Origin: Thermoclostridium caenicola
Lineage (GTDB): Bacteria > Bacillota > Clostridia > DSM-8532
Reading direction: 5' to 3'
DNA: 64,000 nucleotides
Assembly (NCBI RefSeq): GCF_900142095.1
Contig: NZ_FQZP01000009.1
Span: 1-64,000 of the forward strand
Positions 42,911-49,827 of the stretch are shown in pieces. Below the pieces are notes generated by a model. That model saw only the letters and a list, made by a program, of their open reading frames with translations, was not told the origin of the DNA and did not search any database. The position numbers and the translations under genes are program-made. The stretch's first letter is position 1. Each line of letters begins with the position of its first letter.

Positions 42911-43681
42911 TCAGGAACGGAGCAGCCGATTGTATTTCTCCAGAAGGAGCGGATCTTCCACCGGAACGCCGGACCGGAAGAAAAGCACCCGGCCTGGTTT
43001 GTTGGATGGATTCAGCATGTTTTTCGACTTCAGAACGTCATACAGATGATTGACCGTGCCGCGGTTCCCGTCAATGATGTCGATGCTTTGGGGCAGGATC
43101 CGGGCTAGGGTGTCGCGGAAAAACGGGAAGTGGGTGCAGCCCAGGACGATGGTGCCGTAGCAGCTGATTTTGTCCCACGGTAGGATCTCCCGGAAATATT
43201 CCTCCACCTCAGGTCCGTCAAAGGTGAATCGTTCCGCCAGCTCCACCAGTTTCGGCGCGGGAATGCCATCCACGATATGCTCCGGATCCACCCGGGTTAC
43301 CAGTTCGCGGAACTTGACTTCCCGCAAAGTCAGCGGCGTGGTCAGAACCAGAACCCTTTTGCCGCCGTTCAGGCTCCTGGCAACTGCCGGCTTCACTGCC
43401 GGTTCCATGCCGATGATTGGAAAATCGTATGCTTTTCTCAAGTCTTCAACGGATGCGCTGGTGGCTGTGTTGCATGCGATGACGAGCGCCTTGATACCCT
43501 TGGATATGAGGAATTCAACCGCCCTGAAGGCAAGCTTTTTTACTTCATCCCTGGTTTTTGTGCCATAGGGCGTGTTGTCAGAATCCGCATAATAGAGATA
43601 GTTCTCATTGGGCATGAGGGCCAGTGCCTCGCGCAGGACCGATAATCCGCCGATTCCCGAATCAAAGAACCCGATATTCAT
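42911..43681 (-). CDS. murI: Glutamate racemase
   Basis: 256 residues from the ATG at 43681 (MNIGFFDSGIGGLSVL, the usual family start; GAGGTG ten bases upstream). An in-frame ATG at 43702 would add seven residues. The two catalytic cysteines lie in VIACNTATSASVEDL and VLGCTHFPFF, with YADSDNTPYGTK between them. It makes D-glutamate for peptidoglycan, the substrate of MurD. It is separated from murD only by the repeat patch and transcribed towards it. Confidence 0.95.
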   Translation of the reverse strand: MNIGFFDSGIGGLSVLREALALMPNENYLYYADSDNTPYGTKTRDEVKKLAFRAVEFLISKGIKALVIACNTATSASVEDLRKAYDFPIIGMEPAVKPAVARSLNGGKRVLVLTTPLTLREVKFRELVTRVDPEHIVDGIPAPKLVELAERFTFDGPEVEEYFREILPWDKISCYGTIVLGCTHFPFFRDTLARILPQSIDIIDGNRGTVNHLYDVLKSKNMLNPSNKPGRVLFFRSGVPVEDPLLLEKYNRLLRS

Positions 43682-43902
43682 TTCATTGGTGCACCTCTTC
43701 ATCTGTAATTGCCTGATTACGGAATTCCAGCCCTATCATTTTACCATATCAGGTTGCCATCTCATACCACCCTATGGGTATTTATTTCCCGGGCTCCAAA
43801 AAGCTCCGTCCGGGAGCGAACGGCCGAGCATACAGGGCTCAGGCGACACAGACCGGGAATAATCCCGCCACATCAAAAAATATGGCGGAATTAACGCGAA
43901 AA

Positions 43903-43922
43903 TTGTATTGAAATCATTACAA
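43903..43922. promoter_or_regulatory. Candidate operator overlapping the encapsulin operon promoter
   Basis: TTGTATTG-AAAT-CATTACAA: 8-base arms with seven pairs, overlapping the -35 element. It is not a consensus Fur or PerR box, but it is in the right place for a repressor of the oxidative-stress operon. Confidence 0.4.
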
Positions 43923-43936
43923 AAATAATATATACT
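43908..43936 (+). promoter_or_regulatory. Promoter of the encapsulin/oxidative-stress operon
   Basis: TTGAAA (43908-43913), 17-bp spacer, TATACT (43931-43936). The first start codon is at 43975, about 30 nt after the expected transcription start. Confidence 0.7.
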
Positions 43937-43974
43937 ATACACAACGGATTACCATGATTTGGGAGGTATAGGTT

Positions 43975-44127
43975 ATGACGGAAGTAAACAAATTACATAG
44001 AGTGGACGAAAAGGACAATCATGACAATATGGTTGTATGCGAACAGACCTGCTGCTCGCCGGAGTTTTCTGAGGGCTGCAAGGATCTGGAGTGCAACGGA
44101 CCGGAAGAAATGCCGGACAGCAGGTAA
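43975..44127 (+). CDS. 50-residue cysteine-rich protein, unknown function
   Basis: A short frame from ATG (GGGAGGT seven bases upstream) to TAA: 50 residues, acidic, with five Cys in the pattern C22-x3-C26-C27-x7-C35-x4-C40. No signal peptide or membrane segment. Its strong ribosome binding site, ideal promoter spacing and first position in the encapsulin operon make it very likely a real gene. Five clustered Cys suggest metal or iron-sulfur binding, or a redox role. I do not recognise the family. The C-terminus (EEMPDSR) does not look like an encapsulin loading peptide. Confidence 0.7.
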   Translation: MTEVNKLHRVDEKDNHDNMVVCEQTCCSPEFSEGCKDLECNGPEEMPDSR

Positions 44128-44189
44128 TAAACCATCCGGGTTTTTCGCAGCTCTTTGCCAAGATAAAATAAAACTGATAATGACTTTTC

Positions 44190-44215
44190 CGCGCTGGACT
44201 TTGCAATCCGGCGCG
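44190..44215 (+). other. Intercistronic hairpin before the encapsulated ferritin gene
   Basis: CGCGCTGGA (44190-44198) / TCCGGCGCG (44207-44215) pair fully with one G-U; 8-nt loop. No T run follows, so it is more likely an mRNA processing or stability element than a terminator. Confidence 0.5.
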
Positions 44216-44266
44216 AAATCGTGTTGTTGACAAGCTTTTCTTATTATTCTTCGGAGGTGTTTAATC

Positions 44267-44632
44267 ATGCCCGCTTTTCCGAATCCGTTTCAAGGGAATA
44301 TTCCAAGAAAGCTGAGCAAAGAAGAACTCATCCAGGCTATCAGGCTGGATATTGCCGGCGAACTGGAAGCCATCTTTCTCTATGATGCGCATGTGCAGGC
44401 AACCGACGATGAAGTGGCCAAAAAGATCATTGCGGACATCCGTGATGAGGAGAAGGCCCATGTGGGCGAACTGATGACGCTCTTAAGGCTTCTGGATCCC
44501 AAGGAAGCAGAGCTGTTCCTGTCCGGCGAAGAAGAGGTTCGCGAAATGCTTACCGAACTGGGAATCAAGGAACCTCAGCTCAATACACAGAATAATGGAG
44601 GTACTACCATCGGCAGCCTGATTGGGAAATAG
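44267..44632 (+). CDS. Encapsulated ferritin-like protein (EncFtn-type encapsulin cargo)
   Basis: 121 residues. Two helices with ferroxidase ligands: ELIQAIRLDIAGELEAIFLYDAHVQA (Glu ligands) and IRDEEKAHVGELMTLLRLLDP (E-E-x-x-H). Such half-ferritins form an annular decamer that oxidises Fe(II). After a flexible linker rich in N, Q and G, the last residues TIGSLIGK match the encapsulin loading peptide (consensus like LTVGSLRG), so it should be packaged inside the shell encoded by the next gene, 29 bp downstream. CGGAGGTG precedes the ATG. Confidence 0.93.
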   Translation: MPAFPNPFQGNIPRKLSKEELIQAIRLDIAGELEAIFLYDAHVQATDDEVAKKIIADIRDEEKAHVGELMTLLRLLDPKEAELFLSGEEEVREMLTELGIKEPQLNTQNNGGTTIGSLIGK

Positions 44633-44661
44633 GTCATCATACCAAGAAGGAGGGTACGCGT

Positions 44662-45477
44662 ATGGATTTCTTGTCCAGAGAAGCATCTCCGCTTTCCGAA
44701 GCGTTATGGAAACAGATCGATTCCACGGTTGTCGGAGCGGCAACCAGGGTTCTCATTGGCAGAAGGTTTTTGAAGCTTTTTGGCCCCCTTGGCATCGGGG
44801 TGCAGCATATTTCGGTGGATGATGCGGATCATGTGGAACAGGTGGCCCAGGACGGGCTTATCACAACCCGCGGCAGAAAAGTCCTGGAGATTCCCATGAT
44901 CTACGACGATTTCCTCCTGTATGCAAGAGATCTGGAAGCTGCGGACAGGTCGGGCTTCCCTGTGGATCTCTCAAAAGCTGCCGCTGCGGCTGAAGCCTGC
45001 GCCCTGAAAGAAGACAAGCTGATCTTTTTCGGGGACAACCGGGTTGGATATGACGGCTTGCTGACAGTTCCCGGCGCGAACAAGATTGAAAGGAAGGACT
45101 GGAGCACCGGGGAAAACGCGTTCTCCGATATTGCCGCAGCACTGGAACTGCTCACCGAAAAAGGTATTTATGGTCCATACGCCCTTGCCTTAAGCCCTGA
45201 CCTGTATATGCAGATGCAGCGGATCCAGCCTGGGACCGGCCTTCTCGAGATTGACAGGGTGAGCAAGCTTGTGGGCGGGCATGTCTTCAAATCTCCGGTC
45301 CTGGGAAAGGGCAAGGCTGTTCTGGTAGCTTCCGACGAAAGAAATATGGATCTTGTTGTTGGGCAGGATATGGCCACGGCCTATCTGGAACAGACCGAAC
45401 TCAACCACAGGCTGCGCGTGCTGGAAACCGTGCTGCTGCGCATCAAACGCAGCCAGGCTATTGTTGTGTTTGAATAA
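44662..45477 (+). CDS. Encapsulin shell protein (family 1)
   Basis: 271 residues, the usual T=1 size. HK97-fold encapsulin signatures: N-terminus MDFLSREASPLSEALWKQID, GRRFLKLFGPLGIGVQ, YDDFLLYARDLEAADRSGFPVDLS, GYDGLLTVPG, and C-terminus LRVLETVLLRIKRSQAIVVFE. Sixty copies form a 24-nm protein compartment that takes up iron for the encapsulated ferritin. It lies directly behind the cargo gene in a single operon with superoxide reductase and rubrerythrin, so the compartment probably stores iron released or threatening under oxidative stress. Confidence 0.96.
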   Translation: MDFLSREASPLSEALWKQIDSTVVGAATRVLIGRRFLKLFGPLGIGVQHISVDDADHVEQVAQDGLITTRGRKVLEIPMIYDDFLLYARDLEAADRSGFPVDLSKAAAAAEACALKEDKLIFFGDNRVGYDGLLTVPGANKIERKDWSTGENAFSDIAAALELLTEKGIYGPYALALSPDLYMQMQRIQPGTGLLEIDRVSKLVGGHVFKSPVLGKGKAVLVASDERNMDLVVGQDMATAYLEQTELNHRLRVLETVLLRIKRSQAIVVFE

Positions 45478-45542
45478 AACTGAAGCGGTTTGACCGCTTA
45501 ACAGCCTGCGGGCTGGAATAGACGGGGAAAGGAGAGGAAATC

Positions 45543-45917
45543 ATGTCTGATGTTACATTTTATCGCTGCGAAAAGTGCGGGAATTTTGTTGCGCTGCTCA
45601 AAGAGGGAGGAGGAACCCTGGTCTGCTGTGATCAGGAGATGACCCGCCTTGAAGCCAACACGACGGACGCTTCCAAGGAAAAGCATGTTCCTGCTATTAC
45701 CAGGGAGAATGGCAAGATCAAGGTTGCGGTCGGCTCAACCCTGCATCCCATGGTGCCGGAACACTACATTGAATGGATTGCCCTTGTTTCCGGCAACAGG
45801 GTGGAATTCAAGTACCTCAAACCAGGCGAGGAACCCATAGCCGAGTTTGAGGGGGCTGAATCGGGTACGGTTTATGAGTACTGCAATATCCATGGCCTGT
45901 GGAAGGCGGACTTCTGA
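45543..45917 (+). CDS. Desulfoferrodoxin (superoxide reductase)
   Basis: 124 residues. N-terminal desulforedoxin-type iron centre (CEKCGNFV and VCCDQEM: four Cys), then the SOR domain with centre II ligands in EKHVPAI, LHPMVPEHYIEWI and the C-terminal YCNIHGLW. It reduces superoxide to hydrogen peroxide without making oxygen, a typical defence of strict anaerobes. AAAGGAGAGG precedes the ATG. Fourth gene of the operon; peroxide made here can be removed by rubrerythrin encoded next. Confidence 0.96.
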   Translation: MSDVTFYRCEKCGNFVALLKEGGGTLVCCDQEMTRLEANTTDASKEKHVPAITRENGKIKVAVGSTLHPMVPEHYIEWIALVSGNRVEFKYLKPGEEPIAEFEGAESGTVYEYCNIHGLWKADF

Positions 45918-45981
45918 TCTCTGCCCATTGGGTGGATTGAAAGACTGAAGAAATAATTAGTGTAAGATGGAGGGGATAAAT

Positions 45982-46536
45982 ATGGCAGTAAAAAATGCTA
46001 TGACCAATGATTTTCTTCATTCGGCCTATGGCGGGGAGAGCATGGCCCACATGCGCTATCTCATTTGGGGCAAAATGGCGGAAAAAGAGGGGTTCCCGAA
46101 CATAGGCAGGCTCTTTGAAGCGATTGCCTATGCCGAGCAGGTTCATGCCAGCAACCACTTCAAGGAAATCGGCGGCGATACCGCTGATGCGACAGTGGTA
46201 GCCGGCGCCGTATTCGGAGTGGGCAAGACCGTTGACAACCTGCAGGGAGCCATCGACGGCGAGCTTCATGAGGTTAACCAGATGTATCCGGTTTATCTGA
46301 ATGCCGCCGAGTTCCAGAAGGAAGAGGGGGCCAAACGTTCCTTCCACTTTGCGCTGGAAGCTGAGAAAATCCATGCCGAACTCTTCAAGCAGGCCCAGGA
46401 TGCTGCCAAGGCCGGCAAGGACATGGAGTTCCAGAAGGTATATATCTGCCCCGTTTGCGGCCATACCGTCCTCAATGAGGCGCCGGACAAATGCCCGGTT
46501 TGCGGGGCCAAGAAGGATGCCTACAAAGCCTTTTAA
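45982..46536 (+). CDS. Rubrerythrin
   Basis: 184 residues from the ATG at 45982 (GGAGG eight bases upstream). N-terminal four-helix di-iron domain with Glu/His ligands (AYGGESMAHMRYL, AYAEQVHASNHF, ELHEVNQMYP, ALEAEKIHAELF) and a C-terminal rubredoxin-like domain with two CxxC pairs (YICPVCGH and DKCPVCGA). It reduces hydrogen peroxide to water with electrons from NADH via rubredoxin. It is the last gene of the operon, before a clear terminator. There is no encapsulin loading peptide at the C-terminus. Confidence 0.95.
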   Translation: MAVKNAMTNDFLHSAYGGESMAHMRYLIWGKMAEKEGFPNIGRLFEAIAYAEQVHASNHFKEIGGDTADATVVAGAVFGVGKTVDNLQGAIDGELHEVNQMYPVYLNAAEFQKEEGAKRSFHFALEAEKIHAELFKQAQDAAKAGKDMEFQKVYICPVCGHTVLNEAPDKCPVCGAKKDAYKAF

Positions 46537-46560
46537 CGAAAAACCGAAAGGCAAACAGAA

Positions 46561-46588
46561 CGCCCGGCTTGAAAAAACCGGGCGTTTT
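46561..46588 (+). terminator. Terminator of the encapsulin operon
   Basis: CGCCCGG (46561-46567) / CCGGGCG (46578-46584) followed by TTTTGCTTT. Confidence 0.85.
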
Positions 46589-46627
46589 GCTTTGCCAATC
46601 ATCTCAAGGGAAATGATGAGCAACAAT

Positions 46628-47578
46628 TCAGAGGGAAAAGTCAATGGTGGCTGTAAACTGACTTTCGTCAAGTTTTTCCCCGCCCTCATCCGGATAGGCC
46701 AGGATGGTGATCACGGCCTTGTAATTTCCGGATGTCAGCCTGTTGCCATCCTTGTCGGTCATGTCCCATTCGTCCTGCCATTTCAGGGACTCGCCGGGAT
46801 TGATGGTTTTGAGGATAAGGGCCATGGTGAAGAATCTGCCGTCCGAATACCGGTAAACTTCCTTCCCGCTTTCGTCGGTGATGGTGAGCTCAAACTGCTG
46901 CCCCGATGAGAAGGTGATATCCCTGGGCTCGGTGTAGTGGCTCATCAATTCGAAATCAAACACCACTTTATCCGCTTTGACCGCGTATGTGGCCCTTGTT
47001 TCAAACCGCCCTGCCACAATGGGCTGGGGAGCCTGGACCGATGCCTTTTCAATGGCTTGCACAGTCCGGCTGATCAAAGTGGCCAGTTCGCCGTAAGTGG
47101 TTTGGGCTTTGGGATCAAAGATGTCGTTGCCCCTGCCGCGGGCGATCTCCTGCGTGTAAGCGGCGTAGATGCCCTGAACGTACTTTGCATCTGCTTGGTC
47201 CATGTCCGAATAGAAGACCACCTGGATAAAGACCATTTCGTCCAGGTTGTTGCCTGTCTTTTCAGCCCAGATCCGCGCGCATTCATATACAATGGCCTCC
47301 CTGAGCGTTGAATCCGGCGCGCCGTCATAGGTCTCGTCAATCACCAGCCGGACAAGGTTCTGGAAGTCCTCCACGGTGATGGGGGCGTTAAGGCTTTTAT
47401 TCCTGAAGATTGCGTCAATATTGGATCTGGAAGCCAAATCATCCACGTAATCCTGGGCCCAGTGCCTATTGCTTGCCGAGATGAGAGGATTGGCATCCTT
47501 CTGTGCAAAAGCCGGAAATGCCAGCAGGGACATCAGCAGGACAAATGCAATGGTAAATGAAATAAACCTTTTTTTCAT
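46628..47578 (-). CDS. Secreted SLH-like protein with BsuPI (proteinase inhibitor) domain
   Basis: 316 residues from the ATG at 47578 (GGAGGT nine bases upstream). Signal peptide (MKKRFISFTIAFVLLMSLLA...FA), then segments resembling S-layer homology repeats (NRHWAQDYVDDLASRSNID, PITVEDFQNLVRLVIDE, KAQTTYGELATLISRTVQ), then a C-terminal BsuPI-type beta domain (VFDFELMSHYTEPRDITFSS, SGKEVYRYSDGRFFTMAL, NPGESLKWQDEWDMTDKDG). BsuPI domains occur in intracellular proteinase inhibitors and many cell-surface proteins. A role in the cell wall is likely; inhibition of a protease is possible but unproven. Confidence 0.75.
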   Translation of the reverse strand: MKKRFISFTIAFVLLMSLLAFPAFAQKDANPLISASNRHWAQDYVDDLASRSNIDAIFRNKSLNAPITVEDFQNLVRLVIDETYDGAPDSTLREAIVYECARIWAEKTGNNLDEMVFIQVVFYSDMDQADAKYVQGIYAAYTQEIARGRGNDIFDPKAQTTYGELATLISRTVQAIEKASVQAPQPIVAGRFETRATYAVKADKVVFDFELMSHYTEPRDITFSSGQQFELTITDESGKEVYRYSDGRFFTMALILKTINPGESLKWQDEWDMTDKDGNRLTSGNYKAVITILAYPDEGGEKLDESQFTATIDFSL

Positions 47579-47734
47579 GGTTGTGCACCTCCGATGTTTT
47601 TGTCTCTTCTGCTCTATTAGACGCGTAAGGATAATTATGGTTCGCGTAATGAACTGAAAATTTGACCTGCCGCAGTTTTTCATGATCGTATCAGGTGTTC
47701 TGCATAGAGGGCGCGGAACATCAGCCTTGACACA

Positions 47735-47776
47735 TATATAGATCTTCGATATATATTTATATAGATGATCTATATA
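47735..47776. promoter_or_regulatory. Tandem palindromic operators upstream of padR
   Basis: TATATAGATGATCTATATA (47758-47776) is a perfect palindrome around a central G. Just upstream TATATAGATCTTCGATATATA (47735-47755) is a related partial palindrome. Both lie 20-60 bp before the padR-family start, as expected for autoregulation. Confidence 0.7.
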
Positions 47777-47793
47777 TTGCTGGAGATGGTCTT

Positions 47794-48129
47794 ATGGGAA
47801 TTGACAAAAGCCTTTTGAGCGGCAGCACGGCCATGCTGATCCTGAGGCTGCTTGAGGATGGGGACATGTACGGTTACCAGATGATCGAGGAACTGGCGAA
47901 GCGCTCTGACAACACCTTTGCGCTGAAAGCCGGCACCCTCTACCCCCTCCTTCATGGCCTGGAACAGCAGGGGATGGTGTCTTCCTATTATGACTCGGCA
48001 GGTGGTGCCAAAATGCGGAAGTATTACAGCCTCACCAAAAAGGGCAGAGGGCTTCTTGCCGAAAAAAAGGCGGAGTGGCAGCTGTTTTCCTCTGCGGTCA
48101 ACAAGGTGCTGAAGGGGGTTAGCATCTGA
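47794..48129 (+). CDS. PadR-family transcriptional regulator
   Basis: 111 residues. Winged helix-turn-helix of the PadR family: LLSGSTAMLILRLLEDGDMYGYQMIEEL, then FALKAGTLYPLLHGLEQQGMVSSYY and KYYSLTKKGRGLLAEKKAEW. Small PadR type with one C-terminal dimerisation helix. GGAGATGG lies upstream of the ATG. It is followed immediately by a membrane protein gene, which it probably controls through the palindromes upstream of the pair. Confidence 0.92.
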   Translation: MGIDKSLLSGSTAMLILRLLEDGDMYGYQMIEELAKRSDNTFALKAGTLYPLLHGLEQQGMVSSYYDSAGGAKMRKYYSLTKKGRGLLAEKKAEWQLFSSAVNKVLKGVSI

Positions 48130-48140
48130 TCTATATCCTG

Positions 48141-48956
48141 ATGCTTTTCCCCACCGCTTTTGCAGGCGTTGTTTTCCGTATGAGAGGAAAGGGCTATTGG
48201 GGGGTCCTGTTATGCGGTGTATGTCTGGCCATACCTTCTACCATAGCCTTCATCATGTCCTTGAATTCAGTCACGTTCTTATTACCATTCAAGGCAAGCT
48301 TTCTGATTCTTTGGGTTACAGGCCTTGTGCTTCTGACGGTGGCCATCTGGAAGAACTGGTTCGGATCCAACAGGCTTTTCTCCATGTTGCTGATTTATGT
48401 GCTGCTCCATTTGGGCCTGGCAGGTGCCATGATTAGGGTGTGGGACGGGCTGAAGATTGCTGCCGCTGATTCGCCTATGGATGATTTTGCGCGAATCATA
48501 AAACAGCTTTTGTCAGGTGCCAGGTTTATCGGACAGGGCACTTTTAATGATATCTATCCGGCTGGGATGATGCTCCCTGCAATAGAAAGCGACTTTTTGC
48601 TTGCCTACGCCATCCATCGGTTCGGGTGGATTATATTCCTGGTTGCAGCATCCCTGCTGGTTGCGTTCCTTGCTGCCGCTTTTTCCAAATGCCTCAGGTT
48701 GAAAAGCGTCCTGGCCCAGTTGGTTTCATTGTCGGTGGTTCTTAATTTTACCATGCAGACCATTCTGTATATCCTGTTTAACCTGGGGCTGGCGATTGCT
48801 TCGCCCCTCCCGCTTCCGTTGATCTCCCGGGGCAACGGTTTTATACTGGTCAACCTATGCCTTATCGGCGTGTTGCTTTCCACATTCAGGACAGGACGCT
48901 TTGTCAGCGATCCTCCCCGCGCAAAGAGGCATGTAAAGCCATGGGTTACCGGTTGA
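48141..48956 (+). CDS. FtsW/RodA/SpoVE-like (SEDS) membrane protein, shortened
   Basis: 271 residues with about seven membrane segments. The C-terminal half shows a divergent SEDS pattern: IESDFLLAYAIHRFGWI and LPLPLISRGNGFILVNLCLIGVLLSTFR, which parallel the 'ESDFIFAVIGEE' and 'PFISYGGSS' blocks of FtsW/RodA. It is shorter than full FtsW (about 380 residues). PadR-SEDS pairs are known in Firmicutes, where the SEDS protein usually carries extra N-terminal domains. The coding frame is open upstream of the ATG and a CTG at 48126 would overlap the padR stop with AAGGGGG well spaced, so the true start may be non-ATG. Function probably concerns envelope polymer synthesis. Confidence 0.7.
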   Translation: MLFPTAFAGVVFRMRGKGYWGVLLCGVCLAIPSTIAFIMSLNSVTFLLPFKASFLILWVTGLVLLTVAIWKNWFGSNRLFSMLLIYVLLHLGLAGAMIRVWDGLKIAAADSPMDDFARIIKQLLSGARFIGQGTFNDIYPAGMMLPAIESDFLLAYAIHRFGWIIFLVAASLLVAFLAAAFSKCLRLKSVLAQLVSLSVVLNFTMQTILYILFNLGLAIASPLPLPLISRGNGFILVNLCLIGVLLSTFRTGRFVSDPPRAKRHVKPWVTG

Positions 48957-49023
48957 AGGCCGGGTGGTTGAATAAGCTTTTTAAATCCGAAGGTGCGGAT
49001 CAAAACATGTCCGGAAAATCTTT

Positions 49024-49058
49024 GGGCCAGGATCACCATCCTGGCCCGGTTCTTTTTT
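49024..49058 (+). terminator. Terminator of the padR-SEDS operon
   Basis: Perfect 10-bp stem GGGCCAGGAT (49024-49033) / ATCCTGGCCC (49038-49047), 4-nt loop, then GGTTCTTTTTT. Confidence 0.9.
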
Positions 49059-49085
49059 AAGGAATTGTAGCGTTTCCGTGTTCCC

Positions 49086-49826
49086 TCAAGCGACGCCGGA
49101 AACATGGTCCGAGAGTATGGAAAGCAGGAATATGTAGGGATCATCCCGGTAAAGGACCCCGTCCCTGTAGGTGGATTTCCAGCTTTCCATATTTCTTCGG
49201 ATGCACTCCCTCAGCTGTTCGGAAGACCATCTCAGGCCATGGCTGCCGACGGCGTACTGAAGCGCTGTGTAAAGCTGGTTCTCCGGTAAATTCCCCGCAT
49301 ACCATCTGAAAGCTTCCTCAAGGAGGATCCTTCGGTTGATGCCGGTGGTCATCTGGGTTATCCTGATGAGCAGCCTTTGATGGAAGGTGTCTGCTTCCGA
49401 AACAAGGGCATCATAGCAGCTTTTCCAGGAAGCCTCCGTGGAGGGGAAGGCTTCACCGCACGCATATTGGAACCATCTTGGCGCTTTTTCATAAGTTGCC
49501 CGGTTCACCTCATTGGAAAGGTAAACATTGTGGGCAAAGAAGGTCCGCAGGTTGCACACATTGTTGTAGTGCCGCTGCATGAACGCCAGCAATTCGCTGC
49601 GCCCGTGCCTGTGCTGGTCGAAGCAGTATTTCAGTCGTCCCGCGCCGCAATCCACATACAGCCGGTAAAGGGCAAGGACGCATTCGAGAAAGGCCGTGCC
49701 CCAGGTGGTGTCGGTAAAAGGGTAAGGGTAATATTCCCAGAAAATAATGAAGTGCCTGCCGCTGTCGCTCATTAAACCGTTAAGCTCGCTGATCGCCCGG
49801 ATGTCCAACAGGGTGGGTTTATGCAT
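49086..49826 (-). CDS. 246-residue protein with HEPN-like R-x4-H motif (partner of the SIR2-like NTPase)
   Basis: 246 residues, helical, without signal peptide or membrane segment. Residues 94-99 (RTFFAH, in NVCNLRTFFAHNVYLSNEVN) fit the R-x4-6-H signature of HEPN domains and resemble the 'RN-xx-AH' stretch of HEPN ribonucleases in toxin and abortive-infection systems; the second position is Thr instead of the usual Asn. Its ATG lies one base behind the stop of the 1120-residue gene, so translation must be coupled and the products made together. I do not recognise the full family. If HEPN, it could be an RNase effector or an antitoxin-like partner. The family call is an inference from one short motif and context. 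Confidence 0.6.
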   Translation of the reverse strand: MHKPTLLDIRAISELNGLMSDSGRHFIIFWEYYPYPFTDTTWGTAFLECVLALYRLYVDCGAGRLKYCFDQHRHGRSELLAFMQRHYNNVCNLRTFFAHNVYLSNEVNRATYEKAPRWFQYACGEAFPSTEASWKSCYDALVSEADTFHQRLLIRITQMTTGINRRILLEEAFRWYAGNLPENQLYTALQYAVGSHGLRWSSEQLRECIRRNMESWKSTYRDGVLYRDDPYIFLLSILSDHVSGVA

Positions 49827-49827
49827 C

